Notes: generated from the letters alone by a model not told the origin. A stretch of DNA of 10,964 bases from an uncultured Prevotella sp. (GCA_947304695.1 CAMZBS010000063.1:1-10964), one strand, 5' to 3'. Shown: positions 1 through 8,390, numbered from the stretch's first letter. Program-made: numbers and translations.

Positions 1-2665
1 TCACCACATCATCAGCGACGGGGCATCGAGAAAGGTGCTGCTGGCCGACATTGAGCGGGCTTACACGGAGGGTGAAGCCCTTGAGCCTGAGACGATGACA
101 CAGGCGGAAGTGGCCTCGGCAGAAGCTGCGGTGAGGGGAACGTCAGTCTTCGATGATGACAGGAAATGGTATGCTGCGCATTTCGATTGTAGCGACTGCG
201 ACAGTCCGTTGCTCCCCGACCTTGAAAGCCTGCGGGCAGACAACGGCACCCCGGGAACCAACGAAGGCCTGCTGACGCGCACCATGCCTGTAGACATCGA
301 TGCCGTCGATGCTTTCTGCACGGAACACGGCATCTACAAAAGCACATTCTTCACGGCAGCCTACGGCTTTCTGCTGGCCAAGTTCAACAATGAGCAGGAG
401 GCCCTGTTCAGCACGATACACAACGGACGTGCCGACAAGCGTCTGGCCCACTCGGTGGCTATGCTGGTAAGGACGCTGCCCGTCTATGCCAAGTTTGACA
501 AAGATACTACGGTACTGGACTTCCTCAAAGCCAGTCAGGAGCAGATGAGTGGCTGTCGTCAGCATGAGGCCTACGCCTACAGCGACGTGGTGACCGACTT
601 GGGACTTCAGCCTGCAACCACCTTTGCCTGGCATGGTAACCTGTTCGACAGCCTGACCTTTGGCGGAAAGCCGATGACGGCCACACGACTGAACAACAAC
701 ACCATCGGGACAGCCATCTACACAAAAGCCTACATCCGCGACGGTCGTTTCTGCGTAGAAGCGGAGTATGACGCCAGCCTGTATTCAGAATCTCTGGTCG
801 CCCAGTTCCTGGAAAGCTATGAAGCGGTAGTGGCAGGATTCCTGACAACCGAGAAGCTAACAGCCATTGATATTTCCACCACCGCGCAGAAAGCCCTGCT
901 CGACAGCTTCAATCAGGTCGACACCGACTATGATGCCACGCAGACCATCGTGTCGCTGTTCCGCAGTCAGGCTAAGGCAACGCCTGAGAATATCGCAGTG
1001 GTATTCAAGGACATACGGTATACTTATAAAGAGGTGGATGAGCTGAGCGACCGCATTGCGTGCCATATTGCCGGAATGGGCTTGGGAGCCGAAAACGTGG
1101 TGTCGGTGCTCATTCCTCGTTGTGAGTGGATGGTCATTGCCTCTTTAGGTGTTCTGAAGGCAGGGTGTGCCTATCAGCCCCTTGACCCCACTTATCCCAG
1201 GGAACGTTTGAATTTCATGGTGAAAGATGCTGGTTCACGACTGCTGATTGCCGATGAAGAACTGCGTGATTTGCTTGACGAGTATGAGGGCGACGTGCTT
1301 CTGACCAAAGACCTGCTGCATCTTCCTGCTGCCACCACTCTGCCAGAAGCCCCCCAGCCATCGAACCTGTTCATCCTCCTTTACACCTCCGGCTCTACGG
1401 GTGTTCCCAAGGGTTGTCAGCTGATGCATTCAAATCTTGTGGCATTTGTCAACTGGTATCACCGTTACTACGACCTGCAGCCCACTGACAGGGTCTGTGC
1501 CTACGCCAGCTATGGCTTCGATGCCTGCATGCTTGATATGTACCCCACGCTGACCTGTGGTGCCTCGGTCTACATCATCCCCGAGGAAATGCGCTTAGAC
1601 CTGATGGCCATGAACGACTACTTTGAGCGTGAGCAGATTACCAATGCCTTCATGACGACCCAGGTGGCCTATCAGTTTGCCACAAGCATTGAAAACCACA
1701 GTCTGAAGCACCTCAGTACCGGCGGTGAGAAACTGGCTACGCTCATTCCACCCAAGGGCTATATCCTGCACAATATCTACGGCCCCACGGAAACGACCAT
1801 CTGTGTGACCTGCTACCCCGTCAGGGAGAAACTGAAGAACATCCCCATTGGCAAGCCCCTCGACAACGTCCGTCTTTACATAGTCGACCCCCAGGGTCAC
1901 CGCCTGCCCGTAGGTGCTGCCGGTGAACTGTGGATCAGTGGGCCGCAGGTGAGCCGCGGCTATCTGAACCGACCCGAGAAGACAGCCGAGGTGTATATTG
2001 GCAATCCCTTTAGCGACGACCCAAAGTATGCACCCATTTACCGTTCCGGCGACATTGTCCGCTATCTGCCCACTGGCGACATCCAGTTCGTGGGACGTCG
2101 TGACGGACAGGTGAAGATTCGTGGCTTCCGCATCGAGTTGAAGGAGGTTGAGGCCGTCATCCGCGATTTTCCCGGCATCAAGGATGCAACGGTGCAGTCC
2201 TTCGATGTGGAAGGCGAGGGTGGTGGTAAGTTTATTGCCGCCTACATCGTTGGCGACCAGCCGATAGACATTGAGGCACTGAACAACTTCATCCTTGACC
2301 AGAAGCCTCCCTACATGGTGCCCGCCGTGACGATGCAGATTGACGCCATCCCGCTCAATCAGAATCAGAAGGTGAACAAGAAGGCACTGCCCAAGCCTGA
2401 GATGAAGCAGGCAGTGGTCGAGGAGAGCCATGTGCCGATGAACGTCTTGGAGCAGGAACTGCACGAGATGATTGCCGCTATCGTGAACAACACCGACTTT
2501 GGCGTCACCACGTTGCTGGGCTATGCCGGACTGACCTCCATCTCGGCCATCAAGCTGGCCGTGCAGGTGCAGAAGCGCTACGGTGTGACGCTCGATGCCA
2601 AGACCCTGGTGAAGAGTGCCACTCTGCAGACCATTGAGAACGAAATCCTTCGTTCTTATTTAAGT
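1..2665 (+). other. NRPS first visible module: C(partial)-A-T
   Basis: C1 starts at its HHxxxDG motif (HHIISDG, 2-22); the second His is the usual catalytic residue. Its later part carries NGR and VAMLVRTLPVY in place of the usual VGxFVNTL, and I cannot find a YxDFA motif, so C1 is more divergent than C2. A1 has the core motifs LYTSGSTGVPKG (1379-1414), YGPTE (1778-1792), YRSGD (2039-2053), RGFRIEL (2120-2140) and the A10 lysine (codon 2369-2371). Aligned by eye to the GrsA phenylalanine pocket, its specificity residues read D-A-L-F-S-G-I-I-C-K. The aspartate implies an alpha-amino acid, and the pocket looks hydrophobic, but I do not recognise the code. T1 carries its phosphopantetheine serine (codon 2537-2539) in GLTSISAIKL, a departure from the usual LGGxSL. 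Confidence 0.9.
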
Positions 2666-5600
2666 GGAGAGTTTGCTACCGCTGTAGATTCTGGCGCGGT
2701 AGCAAACTCTCAACTCCAGAGTGTTCCGCTGTCATACGCCCAGACGGGTGTCTATTTTGAATGCCTGAAGAATCCCGGCTCCACCATCTACAACATTCCC
2801 TACCTGCTGTCGTGGCCGGAGAGCGTCAAGCCCCAGCAGCTGGCCGATGCGGTGAAGACCGTTGTCGGGAGCCATCCCGAACTGAGCGTATGCTTTGCCA
2901 CCGAGGGCGACAAGGTGGTTCAGACCGCCATCGACGGCCTGACAGCTGAGATTGCCGTCAGCGAGAAAAGTGATGAGGAATTGGCTGCCTACAAGAACGA
3001 CTTTGTGCAGCCGTTCAACCTCAGCCGTGCGCCCCTTTACCGCTTCGAGGTTGTCAAGACCCCCAGTGGCGTCCACCTGCTGATGGATGTCCACCACCTT
3101 GTCTTCGACGGCGGCTCTGCCGATCTCTTCATCCATCAGCTCTGTTGTGTCCTCGAAGGTTCTGCCGTCGAGAAGGAGCGCTACACCTATCTTGACTTCG
3201 CCCACGACCAGCAGCAGGCCGAGGACTCCGAGCCCTTCCGCCGTGCGCAGCAGTTCTTTGCTGAGCGGCTGGCCAATTGCGAGGGAGCCAGCGAGATTCC
3301 CGCCGACCTGCCCAAGACCGACCGCCAGGGTCTCATTGGCGAGGCCGTCTGCAAGCCCGATTTCGACAAAGCCACCGCCTTCTGCCGCAGTCGTCAGATC
3401 ACGCCAGCCCATCTGTTCCTGGCCGCCACCAGCTATGTCGTGTCGCGCTATACCAACAACCGCGAGGTCTATCTCTGCACCATCAGCAGCGGCCGCTCTA
3501 ACCTGAAGATAGCCGACACCGTGGGCATGTTTGTCAACACCCTTGCCCTGGGCATCAGCATCGACGATGTCAGCGTAGGCGACTATCTGCAGCAGACGGG
3601 CGATACCTTCGACGAGACCTTGCGCCATGAGGACTATCCCTTTGCCCGCATTGCCAGCGACTACGGCTTCCGTCCCGCCATTGCCTTTGCCTATCAGGTG
3701 GGGGTCTTGTCGGCCTATACCGTGGGTGGGAACCCCGTAGGCCAGGAGCTGCTGGAACTCAATGTGCCTAAATTCAAGATCAACATCAAGATTGAGCCGC
3801 GTGGTGTGGTGGTGCAGTACGACGATTCGCTCTATTCCTTCGACCTGGCCATGTCGCTGGCCGAGAGCATTGTGACGGTCGTTGACAACATGATGGCCGC
3901 TCCCGATGCCAGGGTTCGCAAGCTCTCCATTGTCAGTGCTAATCAGGAAAAGGCACTGGCAGCCCTGCGCCAGAGGGCCGAGGGCGAAGCCCCGTTCCGG
4001 CTCTTCCACGAGTGCATTGCCCACTACGCCCAGTTGCAGCCCGACCATGAGGCCCTGATAGCCTGCGATGCCACGTTTACCTACAAGGAAATGGACGAGG
4101 CCACCAACCGCATAGCCCATGCCCTGCGCCGTAAGGGCGTTGCCGAGCATGACCGTGTGGCCCTGTTGCTGCCGCGCACCAGCAGGCTCATCCTCTCCAT
4201 GTTCGGAGTGATGAAGGCCGGAGCCGCCTATATTCCCTGCGACCCCGAGTACCCTGCCGACCGCGTCAAGCTCATTCTTGAAGACAGCGAGGCGAAATAT
4301 ATTATTGGACCCACCCCCCAGCCTGCGAAGGAGGGGAGTGGCTACTCCATACCCACTGAGAAATGGCTTTATGTCGAGGAACTGCTCGCTACAGACGTAT
4401 CTACTCCCATCCCTCTCAGGGAGGGGCAAGAGGAGGGTCTTTTGGCCTACCTTATCTATACCAGCGGCTCTACAGGCCGCCCCAAGGGTGTGATGCTGCG
4501 CCATGAAGGCATCTGCAACTACCTCTACGGCCATCCCGCCAACGTGTTTGCCAACGCCGTGCTGACCGATGCCAAGCGCATCCTGAGCGTCACCACCATC
4601 TCGTTCGACGCAGCCCTGCAGGACATCGGCATGGCCTACTTCAACGGCAAGACGCTTGTGCTCGCCACCGAGGAACAGGCCAACAACCCGCTTTCGCTGG
4701 CCGAACTCATCACCCGGCAAGACATCAACATGGTGAGCGGCACACCGTCGCGCTGGCAGGCCTGGCTCACCAGTCCCGACTTCTGCAAGGCCATCAGCCA
4801 CCTGGCCATCTGCCGTGCCGGTGGCGAGAAGTTCAGCGACGCCCTGCTCTCTCAGATGCGCTCCGTCACCCAAGCCCGCATCTTCAACTGCTACGGTCCC
4901 ACGGAGATTACCGTAGCCTGCAACAATGCCGAGCTGACCCATGCTCCGTTCGTCACCGTGGGCATGCCGCAGCTGAACGTCAGGGAGTTCATCGTCGACA
5001 GCGACGGCAACGAGTTGCCCGTCGGCGTGGTGGGCGAACTGTATATCGGTGGCCGTGGCGTGGCCCGTGGCTACAACAACCTCGACGACATGACCCGTGA
5101 GCGGTTCGTTGACTACCACGGCATCCGTGTCTACAAGTCGGGCGACTATGCCCGCTGGCTGCCCAGCGGCGAGGTCGTCATCCTCGGCCGCACCGACCAT
5201 CAGATCAAGCTGCGTGGCCTGCGCATCGAGCTGGGCGAGATAGAAAACGTGATGCTCCGCGTAGAGGGCATGAAGAAGGTGGTCATCATGATTCGCAAGA
5301 TCAACGACCGTGAGCACCTCTGTGCCTACTACACTGCCGACCGTGCCATCGCTGCCGACGACCTGAAGGCCGAGATTTCCCGCAGCCTGACCCAGTACAT
5401 GGTGCCCACGGCCTACCTGCAGCTGCCCGAAATGCCCATGACCCCCAACGGCAAGACCGACGTCAAGGCCCTGCCCGAACCGCAGCTGGCCGTCAGTGGA
5501 GAGTACGTAGCACCCGCCAGCGACACCGAGCGCACCTTCTGCGACATCTTTGCCGCCATCCTGAAGATGGACCAGGTGGGAGCCACCGACAACTTCTTCG

Positions 5601-6976
5601 AGCTGGGCGGCACCTCGCTGGCCGTCATGCAGATTGTGGTGGCCGCCGACAAGCAGGGCCATCATGTGGCCTATAGCGACGTGTTCGACCATCCCACACC
5701 GCGCCAGCTGGCCGCCTTCATCACGGGCGACAGTGCTGGCAGCACCAGCATGGCCGACGATGAGATTGCCAGCTACGACTATACCGCCATCGACAATCTG
5801 TTGAGCCGCAACACGCTCGACAACTTCCGGCGCGGTGAGCTTCGGCAGCTGGGCAATGTGCTGCTGACGGGCTCCACCGGCTATCTGGGCATCCATGTGC
5901 TGCGCGAGCTCATCCAGTCCGATGCCCCTCAGATTTTCTGTCTGGTTCGAGGCAAGAGCCAGGAGAAAGCCGAGAGCCGCCTCCGTTCGCTGCTGTTCTA
6001 CTATTTCTCCCAGTCGTTCAAGGAGCTTTTCGGCCATCGGCTCATCGTCATTCTTGGCGACGTGACGCAGGACCTGACCGAGATAGCAAAGGGTCTGCCC
6101 GTCTCAACCGTCATCAACTGTGCCGCCGTGGTGAAGCACTTCTCCGAGGGCACAGAGATTGAGGACGTGAACATTGGCGGTGCCAGGCGGTGCGTGGACT
6201 ACTGCCTGCATACAGGTGCGCGCATGGTGCATGTCTCGACAGCCAGCACGCGCGGCCTGTGGACGGGCGCTCCGCGCAACGAGGTGTTCACCGAGCAGCG
6301 GCTCTACATGGGGCAGTATGTCAGCGGCAACAAGTATATCTACTCCAAGTTCCTTGCCGAGCGGCTCATCCTCGATGCCGTGGCCCTTCACGGTCTCGAT
6401 GCCAAGATAGTGCGCGTGGGCAACCTCTCCGGCCGTTCGTCCGACGGCGAGTTCCAGGCCAACTTCACCACCAACTCGTTCATGGGCCGCATCCGCATGT
6501 TCAACATGCTGGGTTGCTGCCCCTACAGCATGCGCAACAAGCGTGTGGAGTTCTCGCCCATCGACGAGGTGGCACGAGCCCTTGTGCTGCTGGCCACCAC
6601 GCCCCGCGAGTGTGTGGTGTTCCACCCCTACAACATCCACAGCCAGTTCCTCGGCGACGTGCTCACCGGGCTTACCGCCGTGGGCGAGGGCATCCGCTTC
6701 GTGGAGCAGGAAGACTTCGACGCTGCCCTGCAGCAGGCCAAGGACGATGCCCAGAAGAGCACCCGCCTGGCCTCCTTCCTGGCCTATTCCGATGCTGCCC
6801 ACGGGCAGAAGACCTTCGACGTGGCACGCGACAACGACTACACCACCCAGGTGCTCTATCGCCTCGGCTTCTCGTTCTCGCCCACCTCGTGGGACTACGT
6901 CGAGCGCATGCTCACCACCATCGGCGGCTTCGGTTTCTTCGAACTCGACGGTCAGGAATCCGACGGCAAACAATGA
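1..6976 (+). CDS. Nonribosomal peptide synthetase, C-A-T-C-A-T-R, 5' partial
   Basis: A multimodular cytoplasmic enzyme that activates amino acids as adenylates, loads them on phosphopantetheine arms, condenses them and releases the chain by NAD(P)H-dependent reduction. The reading frame (codons from base 2) is already open at the left edge, and its first visible residues, HHIISDG, are the condensation-domain active-site motif, so the true start lies upstream; the GTG at 35 is internal. About 2,324 residues are visible: C1 (to about 930), A1 (about 944-2390), T1 (about 2420-2660), C2 (about 2725-3990), A2 (about 4000-5480), T2 (about 5510-5740) and a terminal reductase (about 5800-6970). No epimerase, methyltransferase or thioesterase domain is seen. 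The stop overlaps the start of a MATE transporter gene. Further modules could lie upstream, so the peptide length is unknown. The family call is certain; the substrates are not. Confidence 0.97.
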   Translation, partial: HHIISDGASRKVLLADIERAYTEGEALEPETMTQAEVASAEAAVRGTSVFDDDRKWYAAHFDCSDCDSPLLPDLESLRADNGTPGTNEGLLTRTMPVDIDAVDAFCTEHGIYKSTFFTAAYGFLLAKFNNEQEALFSTIHNGRADKRLAHSVAMLVRTLPVYAKFDKDTTVLDFLKASQEQMSGCRQHEAYAYSDVVTDLGLQPATTFAWHGNLFDSLTFGGKPMTATRLNNNTIGTAIYTKAYIRDGRFCVEAEYDASLYSESLVAQFLESYEAVVAGFLTTEKLTAIDISTTAQKALLDSFNQVDTDYDATQTIVSLFRSQAKATPENIAVVFKDIRYTYKEVDELSDRIACHIAGMGLGAENVVSVLIPRCEWMVIASLGVLKAGCAYQPLDPTYPRERLNFMVKDAGSRLLIADEELRDLLDEYEGDVLLTKDLLHLPAATTLPEAPQPSNLFILLYTSGSTGVPKGCQLMHSNLVAFVNWYHRYYDLQPTDRVCAYASYGFDACMLDMYPTLTCGASVYIIPEEMRLDLMAMNDYFEREQITNAFMTTQVAYQFATSIENHSLKHLSTGGEKLATLIPPKGYILHNIYGPTETTICVTCYPVREKLKNIPIGKPLDNVRLYIVDPQGHRLPVGAAGELWISGPQVSRGYLNRPEKTAEVYIGNPFSDDPKYAPIYRSGDIVRYLPTGDIQFVGRRDGQVKIRGFRIELKEVEAVIRDFPGIKDATVQSFDVEGEGGGKFIAAYIVGDQPIDIEALNNFILDQKPPYMVPAVTMQIDAIPLNQNQKVNKKALPKPEMKQAVVEESHVPMNVLEQELHEMIAAIVNNTDFGVTTLLGYAGLTSISAIKLAVQVQKRYGVTLDAKTLVKSATLQTIENEILRSYLSGEFATAVDSGAVANSQLQSVPLSYAQTGVYFECLKNPGSTIYNIPYLLSWPESVKPQQLADAVKTVVGSHPELSVCFATEGDKVVQTAIDGLTAEIAVSEKSDEELAAYKNDFVQPFNLSRAPLYRFEVVKTPSGVHLLMDVHHLVFDGGSADLFIHQLCCVLEGSAVEKERYTYLDFAHDQQQAEDSEPFRRAQQFFAERLANCEGASEIPADLPKTDRQGLIGEAVCKPDFDKATAFCRSRQITPAHLFLAATSYVVSRYTNNREVYLCTISSGRSNLKIADTVGMFVNTLALGISIDDVSVGDYLQQTGDTFDETLRHEDYPFARIASDYGFRPAIAFAYQVGVLSAYTVGGNPVGQELLELNVPKFKINIKIEPRGVVVQYDDSLYSFDLAMSLAESIVTVVDNMMAAPDARVRKLSIVSANQEKALAALRQRAEGEAPFRLFHECIAHYAQLQPDHEALIACDATFTYKEMDEATNRIAHALRRKGVAEHDRVALLLPRTSRLILSMFGVMKAGAAYIPCDPEYPADRVKLILEDSEAKYIIGPTPQPAKEGSGYSIPTEKWLYVEELLATDVSTPIPLREGQEEGLLAYLIYTSGSTGRPKGVMLRHEGICNYLYGHPANVFANAVLTDAKRILSVTTISFDAALQDIGMAYFNGKTLVLATEEQANNPLSLAELITRQDINMVSGTPSRWQAWLTSPDFCKAISHLAICRAGGEKFSDALLSQMRSVTQARIFNCYGPTEITVACNNAELTHAPFVTVGMPQLNVREFIVDSDGNELPVGVVGELYIGGRGVARGYNNLDDMTRERFVDYHGIRVYKSGDYARWLPSGEVVILGRTDHQIKLRGLRIELGEIENVMLRVEGMKKVVIMIRKINDREHLCAYYTADRAIAADDLKAEISRSLTQYMVPTAYLQLPEMPMTPNGKTDVKALPEPQLAVSGEYVAPASDTERTFCDIFAAILKMDQVGATDNFFELGGTSLAVMQIVVAADKQGHHVAYSDVFDHPTPRQLAAFITGDSAGSTSMADDEIASYDYTAIDNLLSRNTLDNFRRGELRQLGNVLLTGSTGYLGIHVLRELIQSDAPQIFCLVRGKSQEKAESRLRSLLFYYFSQSFKELFGHRLIVILGDVTQDLTEIAKGLPVSTVINCAAVVKHFSEGTEIEDVNIGGARRCVDYCLHTGARMVHVSTASTRGLWTGAPRNEVFTEQRLYMGQYVSGNKYIYSKFLAERLILDAVALHGLDAKIVRVGNLSGRSSDGEFQANFTTNSFMGRIRMFNMLGCCPYSMRNKRVEFSPIDEVARALVLLATTPRECVVFHPYNIHSQFLGDVLTGLTAVGEGIRFVEQEDFDAALQQAKDDAQKSTRLASFLAYSDAAHGQKTFDVARDNDYTTQVLYRLGFSFSPTSWDYVERMLTTIGGFGFFELDGQESDGKQ
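2667..2711. repeat. Perfect 16-base inverted repeat in the T1-C2 linker
   Basis: GAGAGTTTGCTACCGC (2667-2682) and its exact reverse complement (2696-2711) flank a 13-base loop; three more pairs (2663-2665 with 2713-2715) follow one mismatch. The hairpin lies inside the synthetase gene and encodes the linker residues around GEFATAVDSGAVANS between the first carrier domain and the second condensation domain. The local composition is more AT-rich than its flanks. It could be a small palindromic element tolerated in frame; a structural role in the mRNA is an alternative. Confidence 0.85.
2725..5745 (+). other. NRPS second visible module: C-A-T
   Basis: C2 is complete, beginning at VPLSYAQTGVYF, with an intact HHLVFDG motif (3092-3112), a YLDFA motif and VGMFVNTLAL, as expected of a working peptide-bond-forming domain. 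A2 shows IYTSGSTGRPKG (4454-4489), YGPTE (4892-4906), YKSGD (5132-5146), RGLRIEL (5213-5233) and the NGK lysine (codon 5453-5455). Its pocket, aligned by eye to GrsA, reads D-A-Q-S-R-G-C-V-A-K, which I do not recognise. T2 has the textbook motif FFELGGTSL with its serine at 5615-5617. The stretch between motifs A2 and A3 (about 4307-4441) is coded by G-rich inverted repeats, described separately. C2 should join the upstream residue to the one loaded by A2. Confidence 0.92.
4307..4441. repeat. Pair of inverted G-rich repeat arms within the A2 domain
   Basis: The left arm (about 4307-4346) read as reverse complement and the right arm (about 4401-4440) are related: over the aligned 18-base core, ACTCCCCTCCTTCGCAGG against ACTCCCATCCCTCTCAGG, 15 of 18 bases agree, and both arms then end in a G-rich tract and GGGTC. 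The right arm also holds its own small hairpin (TCCCT-CTC-AGGGA). The arms flank about 55 bases that look like ordinary adenylation-domain coding (WLYVEELL). They encode low-complexity residues (GPTPQPAKEGSG and STPIPLREGQEEG) in the variable loop before the nucleotide-binding motif. Similar C/G-rich arms occur dispersed in Bacteroidota genomes, from memory. Confidence 0.6.
5800..6973 (+). other. NRPS C-terminal thioester reductase (R) domain
   Basis: A short-chain dehydrogenase-like release domain of the type found in Lys2 and in NRPS enzymes that make aldehydes. The nucleotide-binding loop TGSTGYLG lies at 5867-5890, the VHVSTAS strand carries the candidate catalytic Ser/Thr near 6226-6246, and the catalytic YxxxK (YIYSK) is at 6335-6349. 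All the usual catalytic elements are therefore present. R domains reduce the T-bound thioester to an aldehyde and sometimes on to the alcohol; the sequence alone does not decide between these. Its direct position after T2, with no thioesterase, makes reductive release the expected end of the assembly line. Confidence 0.93.
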
Positions 6977-8358
6977 CCCCAAAACGCATCAACCCCCTTA
7001 TGACAATAGACAAAAACACCTTCAACACTGAGTTCAACCGCTTCCTGTGGTCATCCATACTCGTGGCCCTCTCGGCCTGTCTTGGCAATGTGGTTGACTC
7101 CATCATCGTGGGCAACCTCATTGGCGAGGACGGCGTCAGTGCCATCAACCTCAGCAAGCCCGTCATCCAGTTCATGTTCACCGTCAGCATGCTGCTCTCC
7201 ACGGGAGCAGGCATGCTCGTGGGCATGGAGCTTGGCAGGAAGGACCATGCCCGTGCGGCCTACATCTTCACCCTTTCCACCGCAGGCTGCCTTGTTTTCG
7301 GACTGCTCGAGACCCTCTGTGCCTTCGGGCTTACCGACACCATCACCCGCTGGCTCTGCACCAGCGGGCCGCTCTTCGAGGGCACGCGCGACTACATGCA
7401 GCCCCTGCTGCTCGGCGCACCCACCTACATGATGAGCTGGGCGCTGGCCACCATGATTGGCGTCGACGGCAGTCCGCGCCTGGCCTCCTTCGCCATCCTC
7501 GTCGACAATGCCGTCAACCTGCTGTGCGACGTCATCTTCATCCAGTGGTTCGGGTGGGGCATCGAAGGCTCGTCTACGGCCACCGTCGTGGGCCACGTCG
7601 TGGGCATTGCCATCATGTGCCTGCATTTCCGCAGTCAGGACAATCACCTCAGGCTTGTGTGGAGCGTGGCGGGCGAAGTCCCAGCCACCCCCCTGTCGGC
7701 ACTCTGCTCCCAGCTCAGGAATATTGTTTCCCAGGGAGCCCCGCTGGCCCTGGCCTCCATCAGCCTCACGGCCCTGCTCTACAGTGCCAACACCATTGTC
7801 CTCACCACTCTGGGGCGCACCGGCATCTTTGCCTTCTCCGTCTGCATGAACCTTCTCTACATCTACAACCTCTTCCTCTCCGGCACCTGCCGCACCGTGC
7901 AGTCGCTGGGTGCCATCCAGGTGGGCAAGGGCGACAACGCCACCTTCCAGCGCGTCATCAGCAAGTCCTTCCATTTCATCACCGTGGCCATGGCCGTCAC
8001 CTGCGTGGTCATCTGGCTCTTCCCCGAGGCCGTCACCCGCTTCTTCGGAGCCGCTGAGCCATCCCTTGTCAGCGAGGGCAGCAGGGCTTTGCGCATCTTC
8101 TCCCTGAGCTTCATCCCCTTCTGCTACATCTATCTGCTGATGGTCGTCTATAAGCTCTATGGCCATCACCGCATGGCCCTCTTCATCTCGCTGGCCCTCT
8201 CGCTCACGGTCATCCCCGTGCTCTGGCTCATGGCCCGTTTCGCCCCCTCCAGCCTCTGGTACAGCTACCTCATAGCCTATGCCGTCGAGACCCTGCTCAT
8301 CATCTTCTTCCACCGCATGGGCCGTCTCACCTTTGAGCTGGAAACGACGGGGAAATAA
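6973..8358 (+). CDS. MATE-family efflux transporter
   Basis: A polytopic inner-membrane protein of about 461 residues, normal for the family, which exports organic molecules by Na+ or H+ antiport. Hydrophobic segments run from LWSSILVALSACLGNVVDS to the end, fitting the usual 12 helices. Family signatures include GVDGSPRLASFAILVDNAVN followed by FGWGIEGSSTATVVG, and a second-half QGAPLALASISL helix. I chose the ATG at 6973 because it overlaps the synthetase stop as ATGA, a common sign of translational coupling; an in-frame ATG at 7000 (452 residues) is the alternative, and neither has a clear Shine-Dalgarno site. The reading frame stays open upstream to 6190, but that part is a shadow of the reductase domain. 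The tight link to the synthetase suggests export of, or self-protection from, its product; this is inferred from position only. Confidence 0.9.
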   Translation: MTPKRINPLMTIDKNTFNTEFNRFLWSSILVALSACLGNVVDSIIVGNLIGEDGVSAINLSKPVIQFMFTVSMLLSTGAGMLVGMELGRKDHARAAYIFTLSTAGCLVFGLLETLCAFGLTDTITRWLCTSGPLFEGTRDYMQPLLLGAPTYMMSWALATMIGVDGSPRLASFAILVDNAVNLLCDVIFIQWFGWGIEGSSTATVVGHVVGIAIMCLHFRSQDNHLRLVWSVAGEVPATPLSALCSQLRNIVSQGAPLALASISLTALLYSANTIVLTTLGRTGIFAFSVCMNLLYIYNLFLSGTCRTVQSLGAIQVGKGDNATFQRVISKSFHFITVAMAVTCVVIWLFPEAVTRFFGAAEPSLVSEGSRALRIFSLSFIPFCYIYLLMVVYKLYGHHRMALFISLALSLTVIPVLWLMARFAPSSLWYSYLIAYAVETLLIIFFHRMGRLTFELETTGK

Positions 8359-8390
8359 CGCTTTCTCACGAGGGCATCGAATTGAAACCT

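Noticed and set aside
35..37. GTG at 35 as the start of the synthetase.
   Set aside because: The condensation motif HHIISDG is encoded in the same frame just before it, so the protein must begin outside the window.
2732..6037. An 1,101-codon open frame on the minus strand inside the synthetase.
   Set aside because: It is an antisense shadow caused by the strong G/C third-position bias of the synthetase; its translation is low-complexity and shows no family motifs, while the plus strand carries unbroken NRPS domains.
6190..6972. Upstream extension of the transporter frame to 6190.
   Set aside because: This stretch is out of frame with, and fully covered by, the conserved reductase domain; its translation is Arg/His/Pro-rich shadow sequence, and MATE homology begins only after about 7000.
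7051..8313. A 420-codon minus-strand frame opposite the transporter.
   Set aside because: It is the antisense of hydrophobic, GC-biased MATE codons; the product is rich in Gly, Asp, Glu and His with no recognisable domain.
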